From assembly GCF_025465255.1 (NCBI RefSeq), contig NZ_JAODNI010000061.1, positions 1 to 64,000 on the forward strand: a DNA stretch of 64,000 nucleotides, in the 5' to 3' direction. Origin of the DNA: Pseudonocardia sp. (GTDB taxonomy: Bacteria; Actinomycetota; Actinomycetes; Mycobacteriales; Pseudonocardiaceae). Made by a program: the position numbers and the translations under genes. Position 1 is the first letter of the stretch. The number at the start of each line of letters is the position of its first letter. The notes under the pieces were generated by a model, which did no database searches, was not told the origin of the DNA, and worked only from the letters and a program-made list of their open reading frames with translations. This document shows positions 40,557 to 49,068 of the stretch, piece by piece.

Positions 40557-41930
40557 ATGAGCGTCCGCAGCGCGTCGCGCACGAGGTCCGGCCGTGTCGA
40601 CGCGCCCGCCGGCGAGCCGCGGACCCGCAGCCGCAACCTCCACGACGAGCGGCAGCCCTCGAGCGCGGGCCTCGCCGTGCGCTACGCGGTGACCGGCCTC
40701 GTCACACTCCTGGTCGTCGCCGTCGCCGCCGCCTACGCCGGCCGCACGATGAGCACGGAGGTGGCGATCGACGCCGCGGTCCGCGCCACCGCCCTGGTCG
40801 GCGACCTGGCCGTCCGGCCCGCCCTCGACGATGCCGTCCTGAGGGACGATCCCCGGGCGGTGGCCGCCCTCGACGAGGTCGTGCGCTCCCGCGCCCTCAC
40901 CGGTTCCCTGGTCCGGGTGAAGATCTGGGACCGGAGCGGCAGGATCCTGTACTCCGACGAGCCGCGCCTGCGCGGGGAGCAGCTCGCGTTCAGCGCCGAC
41001 GAGCGCCAGGTGCTCGCGACCGGCGAGCGGCACGCGGAGCTCAGTGACCTGACCCGTCCGGAGAACCGGTTCGAGGACCACGACATCGCGTTGCTGGAGG
41101 TCTACGAGCGGCTGACGACCCCCTCGGGCGTGCCGGTGCTGTTCGAGGCCCACCACCGCTACGAGGCGATCACCGAGGAGGGCAGGCGCACCTGGACGAG
41201 GTTCGCCCCCTCCCTCTTCGGCGCGCTCGTCCTGCTCGCGCTGCTCCAGCTGCCGATCGCCCTCGCCCTCGCCCGCCGGCTCCGGCGGGCCCAGCGTCAG
41301 CGTGAGACCCTGCTGCGACGGGTGATCGAGGCGACCGACACCGAACGTCGCCGCATCGCCGGGGACCTGCACGACGGCGTCGTGCAGGACCTCGCCGGGG
41401 TGGCGTTCGCGCTGGGCGCCGTGGTGCGCGCGGGAGGTGCTGTGAACGTCGCCGAGGTGGACGGCGCGGCGTGGCGGATCCGGCACACGGTGCGGTCCCT
41501 CCGCTCGCTGCTGGTGGAGATCTACCCCCCGAACCTGTACGAGGAGGGCCTCCAAGCGGCGCTGTCGGACCTGCCCGCCCGCCTGAGCCACCGCGGGATC
41601 GAGGCCGAACTCCGGGTGGAGGTGCCCGTCGAGGTCCTCGGCCGGGAACAGATGGAACTGCTGTACCGCGTCGCCCAGGAGGGCGTCCGCAACGTCGTCG
41701 TCCACGCGGACGCGCGCCGCGTCGTGGTCACCGTGGGCCGCGCGGGTGATGCGCTGGTGATGACCGTCGCGGATGACGGTCGTGGCCTCCCGGGCCCGGT
41801 GCCCGGCAGGCCCGGCCATCTCGGGCTGAGGTCCCTGGGGGACATGGCGAAGACGCTCGGCGCCGTCCTCCAGCTCGAGTCCGTGCCCGGACGCGGCATG
41901 GTGCTGCGGTTGGAGGTACCGCTCGGATGA
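40557..41930 (+). CDS. NarL-type sensor histidine kinase (HK3)
   Basis: 457 aa. N-terminal basic tail (1-38), helix 1 about 42-62, sensor about 63-215 (VRVKIWDRSGRILYSDEP, TRPENRFEDHDIALLEVY, GVPVLFEAHHRY), helix 2 about 218-238, His272 in IAGDLHDGVVQDLAG, HATPase to GRGMVLRLEVPLG. The sensor is so close to HK1 that the two probably detect the same kind of signal. Stop overlaps the RR3 start by 4 bp. The gene may be cotranscribed with the dehydrogenase-like gene before it. Confidence 0.9.
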   Translation: MSVRSASRTRSGRVDAPAGEPRTRSRNLHDERQPSSAGLAVRYAVTGLVTLLVVAVAAAYAGRTMSTEVAIDAAVRATALVGDLAVRPALDDAVLRDDPRAVAALDEVVRSRALTGSLVRVKIWDRSGRILYSDEPRLRGEQLAFSADERQVLATGERHAELSDLTRPENRFEDHDIALLEVYERLTTPSGVPVLFEAHHRYEAITEEGRRTWTRFAPSLFGALVLLALLQLPIALALARRLRRAQRQRETLLRRVIEATDTERRRIAGDLHDGVVQDLAGVAFALGAVVRAGGAVNVAEVDGAAWRIRHTVRSLRSLLVEIYPPNLYEEGLQAALSDLPARLSHRGIEAELRVEVPVEVLGREQMELLYRVAQEGVRNVVVHADARRVVVTVGRAGDALVMTVADDGRGLPGPVPGRPGHLGLRSLGDMAKTLGAVLQLESVPGRGMVLRLEVPLG

Positions 41931-42544
41931 TCAGAGTGATCGTCGCAGACGACCACGCCGTGGTGCGGCACGGCCTGCGCCAACTGCTGGAGACCGCGCC
42001 GGACATCGAGGTCGTCGCGGTGGCCGCGGACGGCGAGGAAGCCGTCGCCCTGGTCGGGGAGCATCTGCCGGACGTGGTGCTCATGGACCTCGCCATGCCC
42101 GTCACGAACGGCATCGAGGCGACCCGGCGGATCGTGTCCGGGCATCCCGACGTCCGGGTCGTCATCCTCACGTCGTTCGGCGACGAGGCCCGCATCCTCG
42201 AGGCGCTCGACGCGGGCGCGCGGGGCTACCTCCTCAAGCACCTGGAGCCGGACGCGTTGATCGACGCCGTCCGCGCCGTCGACGCCGGGGAGGCCCCGCT
42301 GGACCCGAGGGCGGGCCGGGTGCTGCTCGACCGGCAGCGCGCGCGCTCGGCGGTCACCGACCTGTCCCAGCGCGAACGCGAGGTCCTGACGCTCGTCACG
42401 GAGGGGCTCGCCAACAAGCAGGTCGCCCGCCGGCTCGGCATCAGCGAGCGCACGGTCAAGGCCCACCTGACGAACGTGTTCCAGCGCATCAAGGTCACCG
42501 ACCGGGTCCAGGCGGCGATCTGGGCGCGCGAACACCTCCGGTGA
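41927..42544 (+). CDS. NarL/FixJ-family response regulator (RR3)
   Basis: 205 aa, coupled to HK3 by ATGA. Receiver with DDH at 9-10, Asp54 (VVLMDLAMP), Lys in YLLKHL; HTH near 145-200 (LSQREREVLTLVTEGLANKQ, SERTVKAHLTNVFQRIKVTD). The recognition region TVKAHL(T/H)xVF matches RR1, so RR1 and RR3 may bind the same DNA sites, perhaps one of the two shared promoter boxes of this region. Confidence 0.92.
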   Translation: MIRVIVADDHAVVRHGLRQLLETAPDIEVVAVAADGEEAVALVGEHLPDVVLMDLAMPVTNGIEATRRIVSGHPDVRVVILTSFGDEARILEALDAGARGYLLKHLEPDALIDAVRAVDAGEAPLDPRAGRVLLDRQRARSAVTDLSQREREVLTLVTEGLANKQVARRLGISERTVKAHLTNVFQRIKVTDRVQAAIWAREHLR

Positions 42545-42882
42545 GCCGCCGCCTCCTCGCGCCGGAAGCGGCAGCGCGGTTGTTCCCCAGGGGGTCCTGG
42601 TACACCTCGAACTTGCCCGCCGTGTCTGCTCCTCACGATCGCTCCCACGTGCTCCGACGCGGCCGGAAGATGGGGCGAACGGTGCGCGAGCTGCGGCGAC
42701 GCGCCGGCGCCCGGCCTCGACCGGTCCGATGTGTACCAGAATCACGAACCGCGGCATCCGGCCGTGATCGAGGTTCACCTGAGAGTGGCCGAGAGTCTTC
42801 CGCATTGTTTCTCCCGGTCGATAATGTGAGTCTTCTGCCGGAGAGTCCGATTTCGCCGGCACGGAGACGGAGGGCCCCTTCG
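42545..42882. other. intergenic region
   Basis: 338 bp without a gene I can support. Short imperfect repeats of GAGAGT/GAGTCTTC occur at about 42780-42850 before the small zinc-site gene and may be part of its promoter; the A+T-richer stretch GTCGATAATGTGAG near 42820 is the most promoter-like part. Confidence 0.3.
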
Positions 42883-43131
42883 ATGGCCACGAACTGCGCA
42901 GTCCCGATGCCCGGCGAGGCGACCGGATGTCCGGGCACGCCCCTCGGTCGGTGCGTCGGATGTGGCGTCGAGTTCTGTCTCGAGCACGCGGATCGCCTCA
43001 CCCTCGCGGCGAAGCGCGGTGGCCCGTCGATGACGGAGTACTCGTCGAACGTCTGCGTCTCCTGTGGAGCCGACGCGCGCCGCGGCACCCCTCGGCCGCG
43101 GGCCGCGCAGCCGCCGCGTATCCGCACCTGA
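42883..43131 (+). CDS. small Cys/His-rich (zinc-site) protein
   Basis: 82 aa. GRCVGCGVEFCLEHADRL followed by NVCVSCGADARRG gives CxxCxxxFCxxH and a second CxxC, a treble-clef or B-box-like metal site. The C-terminus is basic (TPRPRAAQPPRIRT). GGAGGG lies 7 nt before the ATG. Unknown family; a DNA- or protein-binding adaptor is plausible. Stands alone between RR3 and the transporter gene. Confidence 0.6.
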   Translation: MATNCAVPMPGEATGCPGTPLGRCVGCGVEFCLEHADRLTLAAKRGGPSMTEYSSNVCVSCGADARRGTPRPRAAQPPRIRT

Positions 43132-43221
43132 CGCCCGGCTTCCGTCCAACGGAAGCGCGCCCTGACAGGCTGGACATCGGCACCCATACTTCCCCGCACC
43201 TGCTCACCGGGGAGGGTGACC

Positions 43222-44478
43222 GTGACCGAATCAGTGTCGATGTCCGGCAAGAAGGCCGGTTCGGGAGGACGGGGGTCGCCGCGCTGGGTCGCGCCGCTGT
43301 GCTGGACCGCCGTGGCGCTCGAGGGGTTCGACCTCGTCGTCCTCGGCGTGGTGCTGCCGTCCCTGCTGCGTGACCCGGCCTGGGGACTGAATCCCGCGAC
43401 CGCGTCGCTGATCTCGGTCGTCGGGCTGCTCGGCGTGATGGTCGGCGCGCTCGGCATCGGTCCGCTGACGGACCGCTTCGGCCGCCGCCGGATGATGCTG
43501 ATCACTGTCACGTCGTTCTCGGTGCTCACCCTGCTCTGTGCCTTCGCCACCGGTCCGGTCATGTTCGGGGTCCTGCGGTTCCTCGCGGGGCTCGGCCTCG
43601 GCGGTGTGTTGCCGGTGGCGCTGGCGATGGTCAACGAGTTCGCCCGGGTGGGGAAGGGTGGCAGCGCGACCACGACCATGATGACGGGCTACCACGTCGG
43701 GGCCGTGGTGACCGCGCTGCTCGGGATCCTGGTGATCCCGTCGTTCGGGTGGCGGGCGATGTTCGTCATCGGCGCGCTCCCGGCACTGGTCCTGGTCCCG
43801 CTGATCGCGGCGCGGCTGCCCGAGTCCTTGACCGGGGACGCCGTCGCCGAGACCGCCGAGGTCACCGGCACCCGCAACCCCGTCGCGGCCCTGTTCCGCG
43901 GCGGCTACCTGCGCGCGACGCTCGCCTTCTGGGTCACCTCGTTCATGGGCCTGCTGCTGGTCTACGGCCTGAACACCTGGCTTCCGGAGATCATGCGGTC
44001 GGCGGGCTACGAGCTCGGTGCCGCACTGGCTCTGCTGCTCGTGCTCAACGTCGGCGCGGTCGTCGGGCTGCTCGTCGCCGGCCGCGTGGCGGACCGGATG
44101 GGCCTTCGGAAGGCGGTCATCGGCTGGTTCACGGCGGCGGCGGTCTTCCTCGCGCTGCTCAGCATCAGGCTTCCGGGCATCGGCGTGTACGTCAGCGTGC
44201 TGCTGGCCGGCGTGTTCGTGTTCAGCTCGCAGGTCCTCGTCTACGCGGCGATCAGTCGCCACTACCCGGCCGCGGTGCGCGCCACCGCGCTCGGCGCGGC
44301 GAGCGGCATCGGCCGGCTCGGCGCGATCACCGGGCCCCTGATCGGCGGCGCGCTGCTCACAGCCGGGATCGCCTACCCCTGGGGCTTCTACGTGTTCGCG
44401 CTGGTCGCGGCGCTCGGCGCGGTCGCCGTGGCGGCGGTCGGCCGGATCGGCGCGCCCACCCGGAAGGCCGACGCATGA
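43222..44478 (+). CDS. MFS transporter, aromatic acid:H+ symporter type
   Basis: 418 aa, 12 helices. Helix 1 LEGFDLVVLGVVLPSLL with the conserved Asp, and motif A GPLTDRFGRRRMM, are typical of the AAHS group (PcaK, BenK). GTG 43222 is preferred to GTG 43216 because GGAGG ends 6 nt before it. Its stop overlaps the next ATG by 4 bp, so transport is coupled to benzoylformate decarboxylase; an aromatic alpha-keto or hydroxy acid such as benzoylformate or mandelate is the likely cargo. Confidence 0.87.
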   Translation: MTESVSMSGKKAGSGGRGSPRWVAPLCWTAVALEGFDLVVLGVVLPSLLRDPAWGLNPATASLISVVGLLGVMVGALGIGPLTDRFGRRRMMLITVTSFSVLTLLCAFATGPVMFGVLRFLAGLGLGGVLPVALAMVNEFARVGKGGSATTTMMTGYHVGAVVTALLGILVIPSFGWRAMFVIGALPALVLVPLIAARLPESLTGDAVAETAEVTGTRNPVAALFRGGYLRATLAFWVTSFMGLLLVYGLNTWLPEIMRSAGYELGAALALLLVLNVGAVVGLLVAGRVADRMGLRKAVIGWFTAAAVFLALLSIRLPGIGVYVSVLLAGVFVFSSQVLVYAAISRHYPAAVRATALGAASGIGRLGAITGPLIGGALLTAGIAYPWGFYVFALVAALGAVAVAAVGRIGAPTRKADA

Positions 44479-46076
44479 GAACCGTCCGGGACGCCACCTT
44501 CGACGTCCTGCGCCGCCACGGCCTGACCACGATCTTCGCCAACCCGGGCTCCACCGAGGTCGCGTTCCTGACCGACCTGCCCGACGACATCGACTTCATC
44601 CTGGCCCTGCACGAGGGCTCGGTCGTGGGGATCGCGACCGGCTGGGCCACCGCGAACGACCGCCCGGCCCTGGTCAACCTGCACACGACGGCCGGGCTCG
44701 GCAACGCCGTCGGTGCCCTGGCGACGGCGCGGGTCAACCGGGTGCCGCTGGTCGTCCTCGTCGGCCAGCAGGACCGCCGGCACCTCGCGTTCCGGCCGTT
44801 CCTGGCCGGCGACCTCGAGGGCCTCGCCGGCAGCTACCCGGTCTGGACGACGACGCCGGCCCGACCCCAGGACGTCCCGAGCGCGGTCGCGCGGGCCTGG
44901 CACGAGGCGCGCGACGGCCGCGGTCCCGCCCTGGTCGTCGTGCCGTCGGACGACTGGTCCGCCGAGGCCGGGGACGGCGAGGTCGCCGCGCCCGCGGTGC
45001 TGCGCCACGGGACGGCCGTCGACCCGTCGGTCGTCGACGAGCTGGCCGCGCTCGTCGGTGACGCGCGGTCCCCGGCGCTCGTCGTCGGGGCGGACGCGGA
45101 CGGTGCCGGGACGTGGTCCGCGCTGGTCACGCTCGCGGAGAAGCTGGGCTGCCCGGTCTGGCAGGAGCCGTTCGCGGCGCGCGCGGGCTTCCCGCAGGAC
45201 CATCCGCAGTTCGCCGGACACCTTCCTGCGGGCCGGGCCCGGTTGCGGGACGCGCTGGCCGCTCACGACGTCGTCCTGGCCGTCGGCGCGCCGGTGTTCC
45301 GCCAGTACCCCTACGAGCCCGGGCCCCTGGTCGCCGCCGGGACGAGGCTCGCGATGATCACCGACGACCCGGAGGACGCCCGGCACAGCCCCGTCGACCT
45401 GGCCGTCGTCGCCGGTCCGGCGGCGGTCTGCGCGGCCCTGGCCGAGCGGTTGCCGGAGCCGGCCGGAACGGCGTTCTCCCCGGTCCGCGCCTCGGCGCCG
45501 GAACCACCGGCGGCGGGGGAGCCGCTGCGGGCGGCGCACGTGCTCGCCGCGCTGGCGGCACGGGTCCCGGCGGAGACGGTGGTGGCCGAGGAGACGCCGT
45601 CGAGTCGGCCGGACCTGCATCGCCTGCTCCCGGCACGGCGCCCGCTGGGGTTCCTGAGCGCGGCGATGGGCGGGCTCGGGTTCGCGCTGCCCGCCGCGAT
45701 CGGGGTGCGGATGGCGCGGCCGGACACGCCGGTGGTCGCGGTCGTCGGGGACGGGTCGTCGCTCTACGGCATCCAGGCGTTGTGGAGCGCGGCGCACTAC
45801 CGGGTGGGAGTGCTGTTCGTCGTCCTCGCCAACGGCCGCTACGCGATCATGGACCGGCTGGCCGAGAAGCAGGGCGACGGGAAGGCGCCGTGGCCCGCGT
45901 TCACCGAGGTCAGTGTGGGTGGACTGGCCGAGGCGCTCGGCTGCCCGGCGCGCCGCGTCGACACCTGGGACGCGCTGGAGGAGGCGCTCGACGACGTCGT
46001 TCCCGGGTTGGCGGGGCGGGAGACGCCGCTGGTGCTCGAGGTGACCGTGGAGCCGGACGCGGTGTTCGAGCCTTAG
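44475..46076 (+). CDS. mdlC: benzoylformate decarboxylase-like ThDP enzyme
   Basis: 533 aa. Ser26 (NPGSTE), Glu47 (LHEGS, ThDP activation) and His70 (VNLHTTAGLGNA) fall at exactly the numbering of Pseudomonas putida benzoylformate decarboxylase. The ThDP motif is GDGSSLYGIQ followed about 25 residues later by NGRY. The second active-site His (His281 there) corresponds to Tyr278 in FRQYPYEPG. It splits benzoylformate to benzaldehyde and CO2 in the mandelate path, or acts on another aromatic 2-keto acid. Coupled to the AAHS transporter; no mandelate dehydrogenase or benzaldehyde dehydrogenase is adjacent. Confidence 0.82.
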   Translation: MRTVRDATFDVLRRHGLTTIFANPGSTEVAFLTDLPDDIDFILALHEGSVVGIATGWATANDRPALVNLHTTAGLGNAVGALATARVNRVPLVVLVGQQDRRHLAFRPFLAGDLEGLAGSYPVWTTTPARPQDVPSAVARAWHEARDGRGPALVVVPSDDWSAEAGDGEVAAPAVLRHGTAVDPSVVDELAALVGDARSPALVVGADADGAGTWSALVTLAEKLGCPVWQEPFAARAGFPQDHPQFAGHLPAGRARLRDALAAHDVVLAVGAPVFRQYPYEPGPLVAAGTRLAMITDDPEDARHSPVDLAVVAGPAAVCAALAERLPEPAGTAFSPVRASAPEPPAAGEPLRAAHVLAALAARVPAETVVAEETPSSRPDLHRLLPARRPLGFLSAAMGGLGFALPAAIGVRMARPDTPVVAVVGDGSSLYGIQALWSAAHYRVGVLFVVLANGRYAIMDRLAEKQGDGKAPWPAFTEVSVGGLAEALGCPARRVDTWDALEEALDDVVPGLAGRETPLVLEVTVEPDAVFEP

Positions 46077-46262
46077 GGCTCGAGCCCTGGCCTCCGCCGA
46101 ACCATACGGGGAGGTCGAGCCGGAACAGCGGGCCGTCGGTGACCGTGCGGAGGTCGTCCTCCAGCGCGTTCACCCGCTCCTCGCCGAGCTCGGCGACCCA
46201 GCGCGCGCAGCTCGTCGAGGATCCGGGCGGAGCGGGGGGTGCCGGACTGGATCGCCTGATTC
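46075..46262 (-). pseudogene. unidentified gene remnant
   Basis: The minus strand reads IQSGTPRSARILDELRALG in one frame and, after a frame change, VAELGEERVNALEDDLRTV and DGPLFRLDLPVWFGG in another. Both parts look like real protein but neither has a start or complete domain. I do not recognise the family. Its end overlaps the decarboxylase stop. Confidence 0.35.
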
Positions 46263-46264
46263 GG

Positions 46265-46690
46265 TCAGCCCCGGACTCGATCAGCCCCGACGAGTGTCCG
46301 GATGTCGTCCCGGCGGACGTAAGCGATCAGCGCGAACAGGACGCCCAGCGAGATCGGCGTGATCGCGTAGACCGGCGCCGAGTCCAGGATGAAGACCTGG
46401 GTGACCAACGCGCCGACCATCAGGGCGGCGAGGCAGGCGCCTGCGAGACCGGCCAGCCGGGGGATCAACAGGCCGATCCCGCCGGCGACCTCCAGGGCGC
46501 CGACGAGGAACCGGAACCACTGGCCGGCGCCGATCTCGGTGAACATCTCGACGGCGGTGGCCTCGCCGAAGAACTTCGGCGCACCCGATCCGATGATCAT
46601 GAACAGGCCGAGGAAGATCTGCAGGGCCCAGAGGGCGATGCGGCCGCGGCTGCGGGTGATGGTGGCGGTGAGGGCGGTGCCGGTGGTCAT
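46265..46690 (-). CDS. DoxX-family membrane protein
   Basis: 141 aa, four helices. IALWALQIFLGLFMIIGSGAPKFFG, then GALEVAGGIGLLIPR and LAALMVGALVTQVFI follow the DoxX pattern. Family members are linked to thiosulphate:quinone oxidation or redox stress membranes, but most have no proven role. The ATG is preceded by CAGGAGCCCGCG. Stands alone. Confidence 0.8.
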   Translation of the reverse strand: MTTGTALTATITRSRGRIALWALQIFLGLFMIIGSGAPKFFGEATAVEMFTEIGAGQWFRFLVGALEVAGGIGLLIPRLAGLAGACLAALMVGALVTQVFILDSAPVYAITPISLGVLFALIAYVRRDDIRTLVGADRVRG

Positions 46691-46742
46691 CGCGGGCTCC
46701 TGTGGTCGTCGTTGCCCTTATGACCGGTGGTCGTCGCCGAAC

Positions 46743-47042
46743 TCATCGCCGCTCGTCACCGTGCTGGCGCGGGCCGCTCCAGGGCGGTCTCGTCGGGGGC
46801 GCGTCCGCGAGGTAGGCGAAGGAGACGCCGTCCGACACGGCGCGGGCGAAGCCGACGGTCCTGCCCGTTCCCGGTTCGTAGAGGGAGAGCACCCGCCAGG
46901 CGACGGCGACCTGGGTCTCGAGGTCCGCGCGGGCGCGCCAGCGCCCCCAGTAGGCCTGGGTGGAGAGGAACTCCCACACGGCGTCGCGGTCGATGCGGGC
47001 GGGATCGTCGTCGATCTCGTAACCGTCGTGCAGCGTGATCAC
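46743..47042 (-). pseudogene. GNAT acetyltransferase, C-terminally truncated
   Basis: From GTG 47042: VITLHDGYEIDDDPARIDRD, VWEFLSTQAYWGRW and GRTVGFARAVSDGVSFAYLAD, the N-terminal half of a common actinobacterial GNAT protein. The acetyl-CoA binding loop (RxxGxG/A) and the rest should follow FAYLAD but the frame turns into an unrelated Pro/Arg tail and stops. No activity is possible. Confidence 0.6.
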
Positions 47043-47149
47043 GGGTGGAAGGGTGCCACGGTGGCGGGGTGGGACCGGAACGGGTTCTCGGCTCGGGTGT
47101 CCAGGACGGCCTTCATCGGCCCTCACCCAGGATCTCGGTGTCGAGGTAG

Positions 47150-47257
47150 CTCGTCGGCCTCAGCGGCTACGGCGCCGCGCTCGTGGTGCTGCTCGCGGCG
47201 GCCGCGCTGCAGCTCTACGCCACGATCCGGATCGGCGACTCACGTCCGCACGGGTAG
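47150..47257 (+). pseudogene. MFS transporter C-terminal scrap
   Basis: After an in-frame stop at 47147 the plus strand reads LVGLSGYGAALVVLLAAAAL then QLYATIRIGDSRPHG and stops. One hydrophobic helix plus a short tail, typical of the end of an MFS protein. It overlaps the 3' end of the acyl-CoA synthetase gene on the other strand. Confidence 0.35.
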
Positions 47258-48718
47258 CCGCTCCGCCCGCAGCGCGCTCCGCCGGAGCTTGCCCGCGTCG
47301 TCCCGCAGCGGGTCCGTGCTGAACTCGACGGTCCGCGGGATCTTGTACGGCGCGAGCCGCTCCCGCAGGTGCTCCTGCAGCTCCTCGGCGCCCACCTCGG
47401 ACGAGGCCTGGACGATCGCGTGCACCACGTTGCCGAGGTCCTCGTCCGGCAGCCCGATCACGGCCGAGGACACGACGGCCGGGTGCTCGGCCAGCGCGGA
47501 CTCGACCTCCGCCGGGTACACGTTGGCGCCGCCGACGAGGATCATGTCCGAGCGCCGGTCCGCCAGGTAGAGGTAGCCGTCCGCGTCGAAGTGGCCCATG
47601 TCGCCCAGGGACTCCCAGCCGTCGCGCTCGTTCGCCCGGGCGCCGAGGTAGTAGTACGTCGGCGGGGTGTCCGCGGCCCGGCGCATCCACACCTCGCCGA
47701 CCTCGCCGGCGGGCAGCTCGCGCCCGTCGTCGTCGCAGACCCGCATCTCGCCCGACGCCACCCTGCCGACCGAGCCCGGGTGCTCGAGCCACTCCGCGCC
47801 GTCGATCACGCAGCCGGCCTGGGACTCCGTGCCCGCGTACAGCTCGATCAGCGTCTCCGCGCCGGCCCACTCGATCCAGCCGCGCTTCACGTGCGGCGGG
47901 CACGGCGCGCCGACGTGCAGCACGGTCCGCAGCGACGAGAAGTCCGACGCCGCCCGGACCTCCTCGGGCAGCCGCAGCATCCGGCCCATCATCGTGGGAA
48001 CGACGTAGAGCCAGGTGACGCGGTGCTCCGCGACGAGCCGGACGGCCCGCTCGGCGTCGAAGCGCCGCATGACGACGACGTGGTGCCCCTGCAGCAGCGC
48101 CATCAGCGAGAACATGTTGGGGCCGTTGTGGTACATCGGCGCGGTCGCGAGCATGACGCCGTCGCGGTCGAAGCGCAGGGACTCCGCCTTCGTGCCGAGC
48201 ACGGACTCGATGTCGGCCTCCTGACCGGCCACGATGAGCTTCGGGCGGCCGGTGCTGCCGCCCGAGGTCGGCGCCTTCCAGGACGGCCCGACGACGTCCG
48301 GGAGCGGTGAGTCGTCCTCGTCCGAGACGTCCTCGGCGCCGGTCAGCCACGCCCGGCCGTCGGCCGGCTCCAGGCCCACGACCAGGGACGGGTCACCGAC
48401 CTCCAGCAGGGCCGCCAGCTCGCCGCCCGGGAGCCGGTGGGAGAGCGGCTGCGGGATCGCGCCCAGCTTCCACGCGGCGACGGACGACTCGGTGTGCCGG
48501 ATCTGGTTCGGCAGCGCGATCGAGACGAGCGAGCCCTTCGTGACGCCGAGCCTCGCGAACCGGCGGGCGAGCTGGTTGGTGCGCGCGTCGAGCTCCGCGC
48601 GGGTGATCGTCGCGTCGTCGTCGGTGACGGCGGGGGCGTGCGGGTTCTCGGCGACGAGCTCGCGGAGGCGGACGGCGAGGGCGGTACGGGTCTCCGGGCT
48701 CGGCTCGGCCGTGGTCAT
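47240..48718 (-). CDS. acyl-CoA synthetase (AMP-forming)
   Basis: 492 aa. P-loop-like A3 motif APTSGGSTGRPKL, A5 ELYAGTESQ, A7 GWESLGDMG, A8 YLADRRSDMILVGGANVYPAEVE, A10 Lys in DDAGKLRRS. It makes acyl-CoA from a free acid and ATP. The ADP/AMP loop begins SGGSTG rather than the usual SSGTTG, which is common in fatty-acid/steroid-acid ligases of actinomycetes. Monocistronic; ATG 48718 follows AAGGGAGCACAG. Substrate unknown. Confidence 0.87.
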   Translation of the reverse strand: MTTAEPSPETRTALAVRLRELVAENPHAPAVTDDDATITRAELDARTNQLARRFARLGVTKGSLVSIALPNQIRHTESSVAAWKLGAIPQPLSHRLPGGELAALLEVGDPSLVVGLEPADGRAWLTGAEDVSDEDDSPLPDVVGPSWKAPTSGGSTGRPKLIVAGQEADIESVLGTKAESLRFDRDGVMLATAPMYHNGPNMFSLMALLQGHHVVVMRRFDAERAVRLVAEHRVTWLYVVPTMMGRMLRLPEEVRAASDFSSLRTVLHVGAPCPPHVKRGWIEWAGAETLIELYAGTESQAGCVIDGAEWLEHPGSVGRVASGEMRVCDDDGRELPAGEVGEVWMRRAADTPPTYYYLGARANERDGWESLGDMGHFDADGYLYLADRRSDMILVGGANVYPAEVESALAEHPAVVSSAVIGLPDEDLGNVVHAIVQASSEVGAEELQEHLRERLAPYKIPRTVEFSTDPLRDDAGKLRRSALRAERLPVRT

Positions 48719-48798
48719 CTGTGCTCCCTTGCACCGGTGGTCACCCCCGACACTAGTTCCCGCGGCGGCCGTCGGCGGCCACCGTTACCCTCCCGTTC

Positions 48799-49068
48799 AT
48801 GCCGTTCCTTTGACGCCCGCTGTCGCCGTCTGGTCGGTCACCGGCCTGCTCGCCGAGGTGCCCTCCGGTGCGCTCTCGGACCGGTTCCCCCGGCGGTACG
48901 TGCTCGGGCTGGGCGGCATGCTCCAGGCCGCCGGCTACACGGTCTGGCTGCCCCTGCCCGGCTTCGCGGGCTTCGCCGCCGGCTTCGTGCTCCGGGGGAT
49001 CGGGACGTCGTTGTTCTCCGGCACGGTCGAGGCGCTGGTCTTCGAGGGCCTGAGCGAGGCCGGGGTCA
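48799..49068 (+). pseudogene. MFS transporter N-terminal remnant (frameshift and truncation)
   Basis: ATG 48799 reads MPFL then a stop; one base over, the frame continues TPAVAVWSVTGLLAEVPSGA, LSDRFPRRYVLGLGG (motif A) and three helices up to EALVFEGLSEAG. It then runs into the antisense of the ABC1 kinase 3' end, so the C-terminal two thirds are missing. The break coincides with the kinase stop, marking a deletion joint. Confidence 0.6.

Noticed and set aside
37340..40636. Open frame of 1098 codons on the minus strand
   Set aside because: Shadow of the FN3/chitobiase-like and dehydrogenase-like genes; Arg/Gly-rich without domain motifs.
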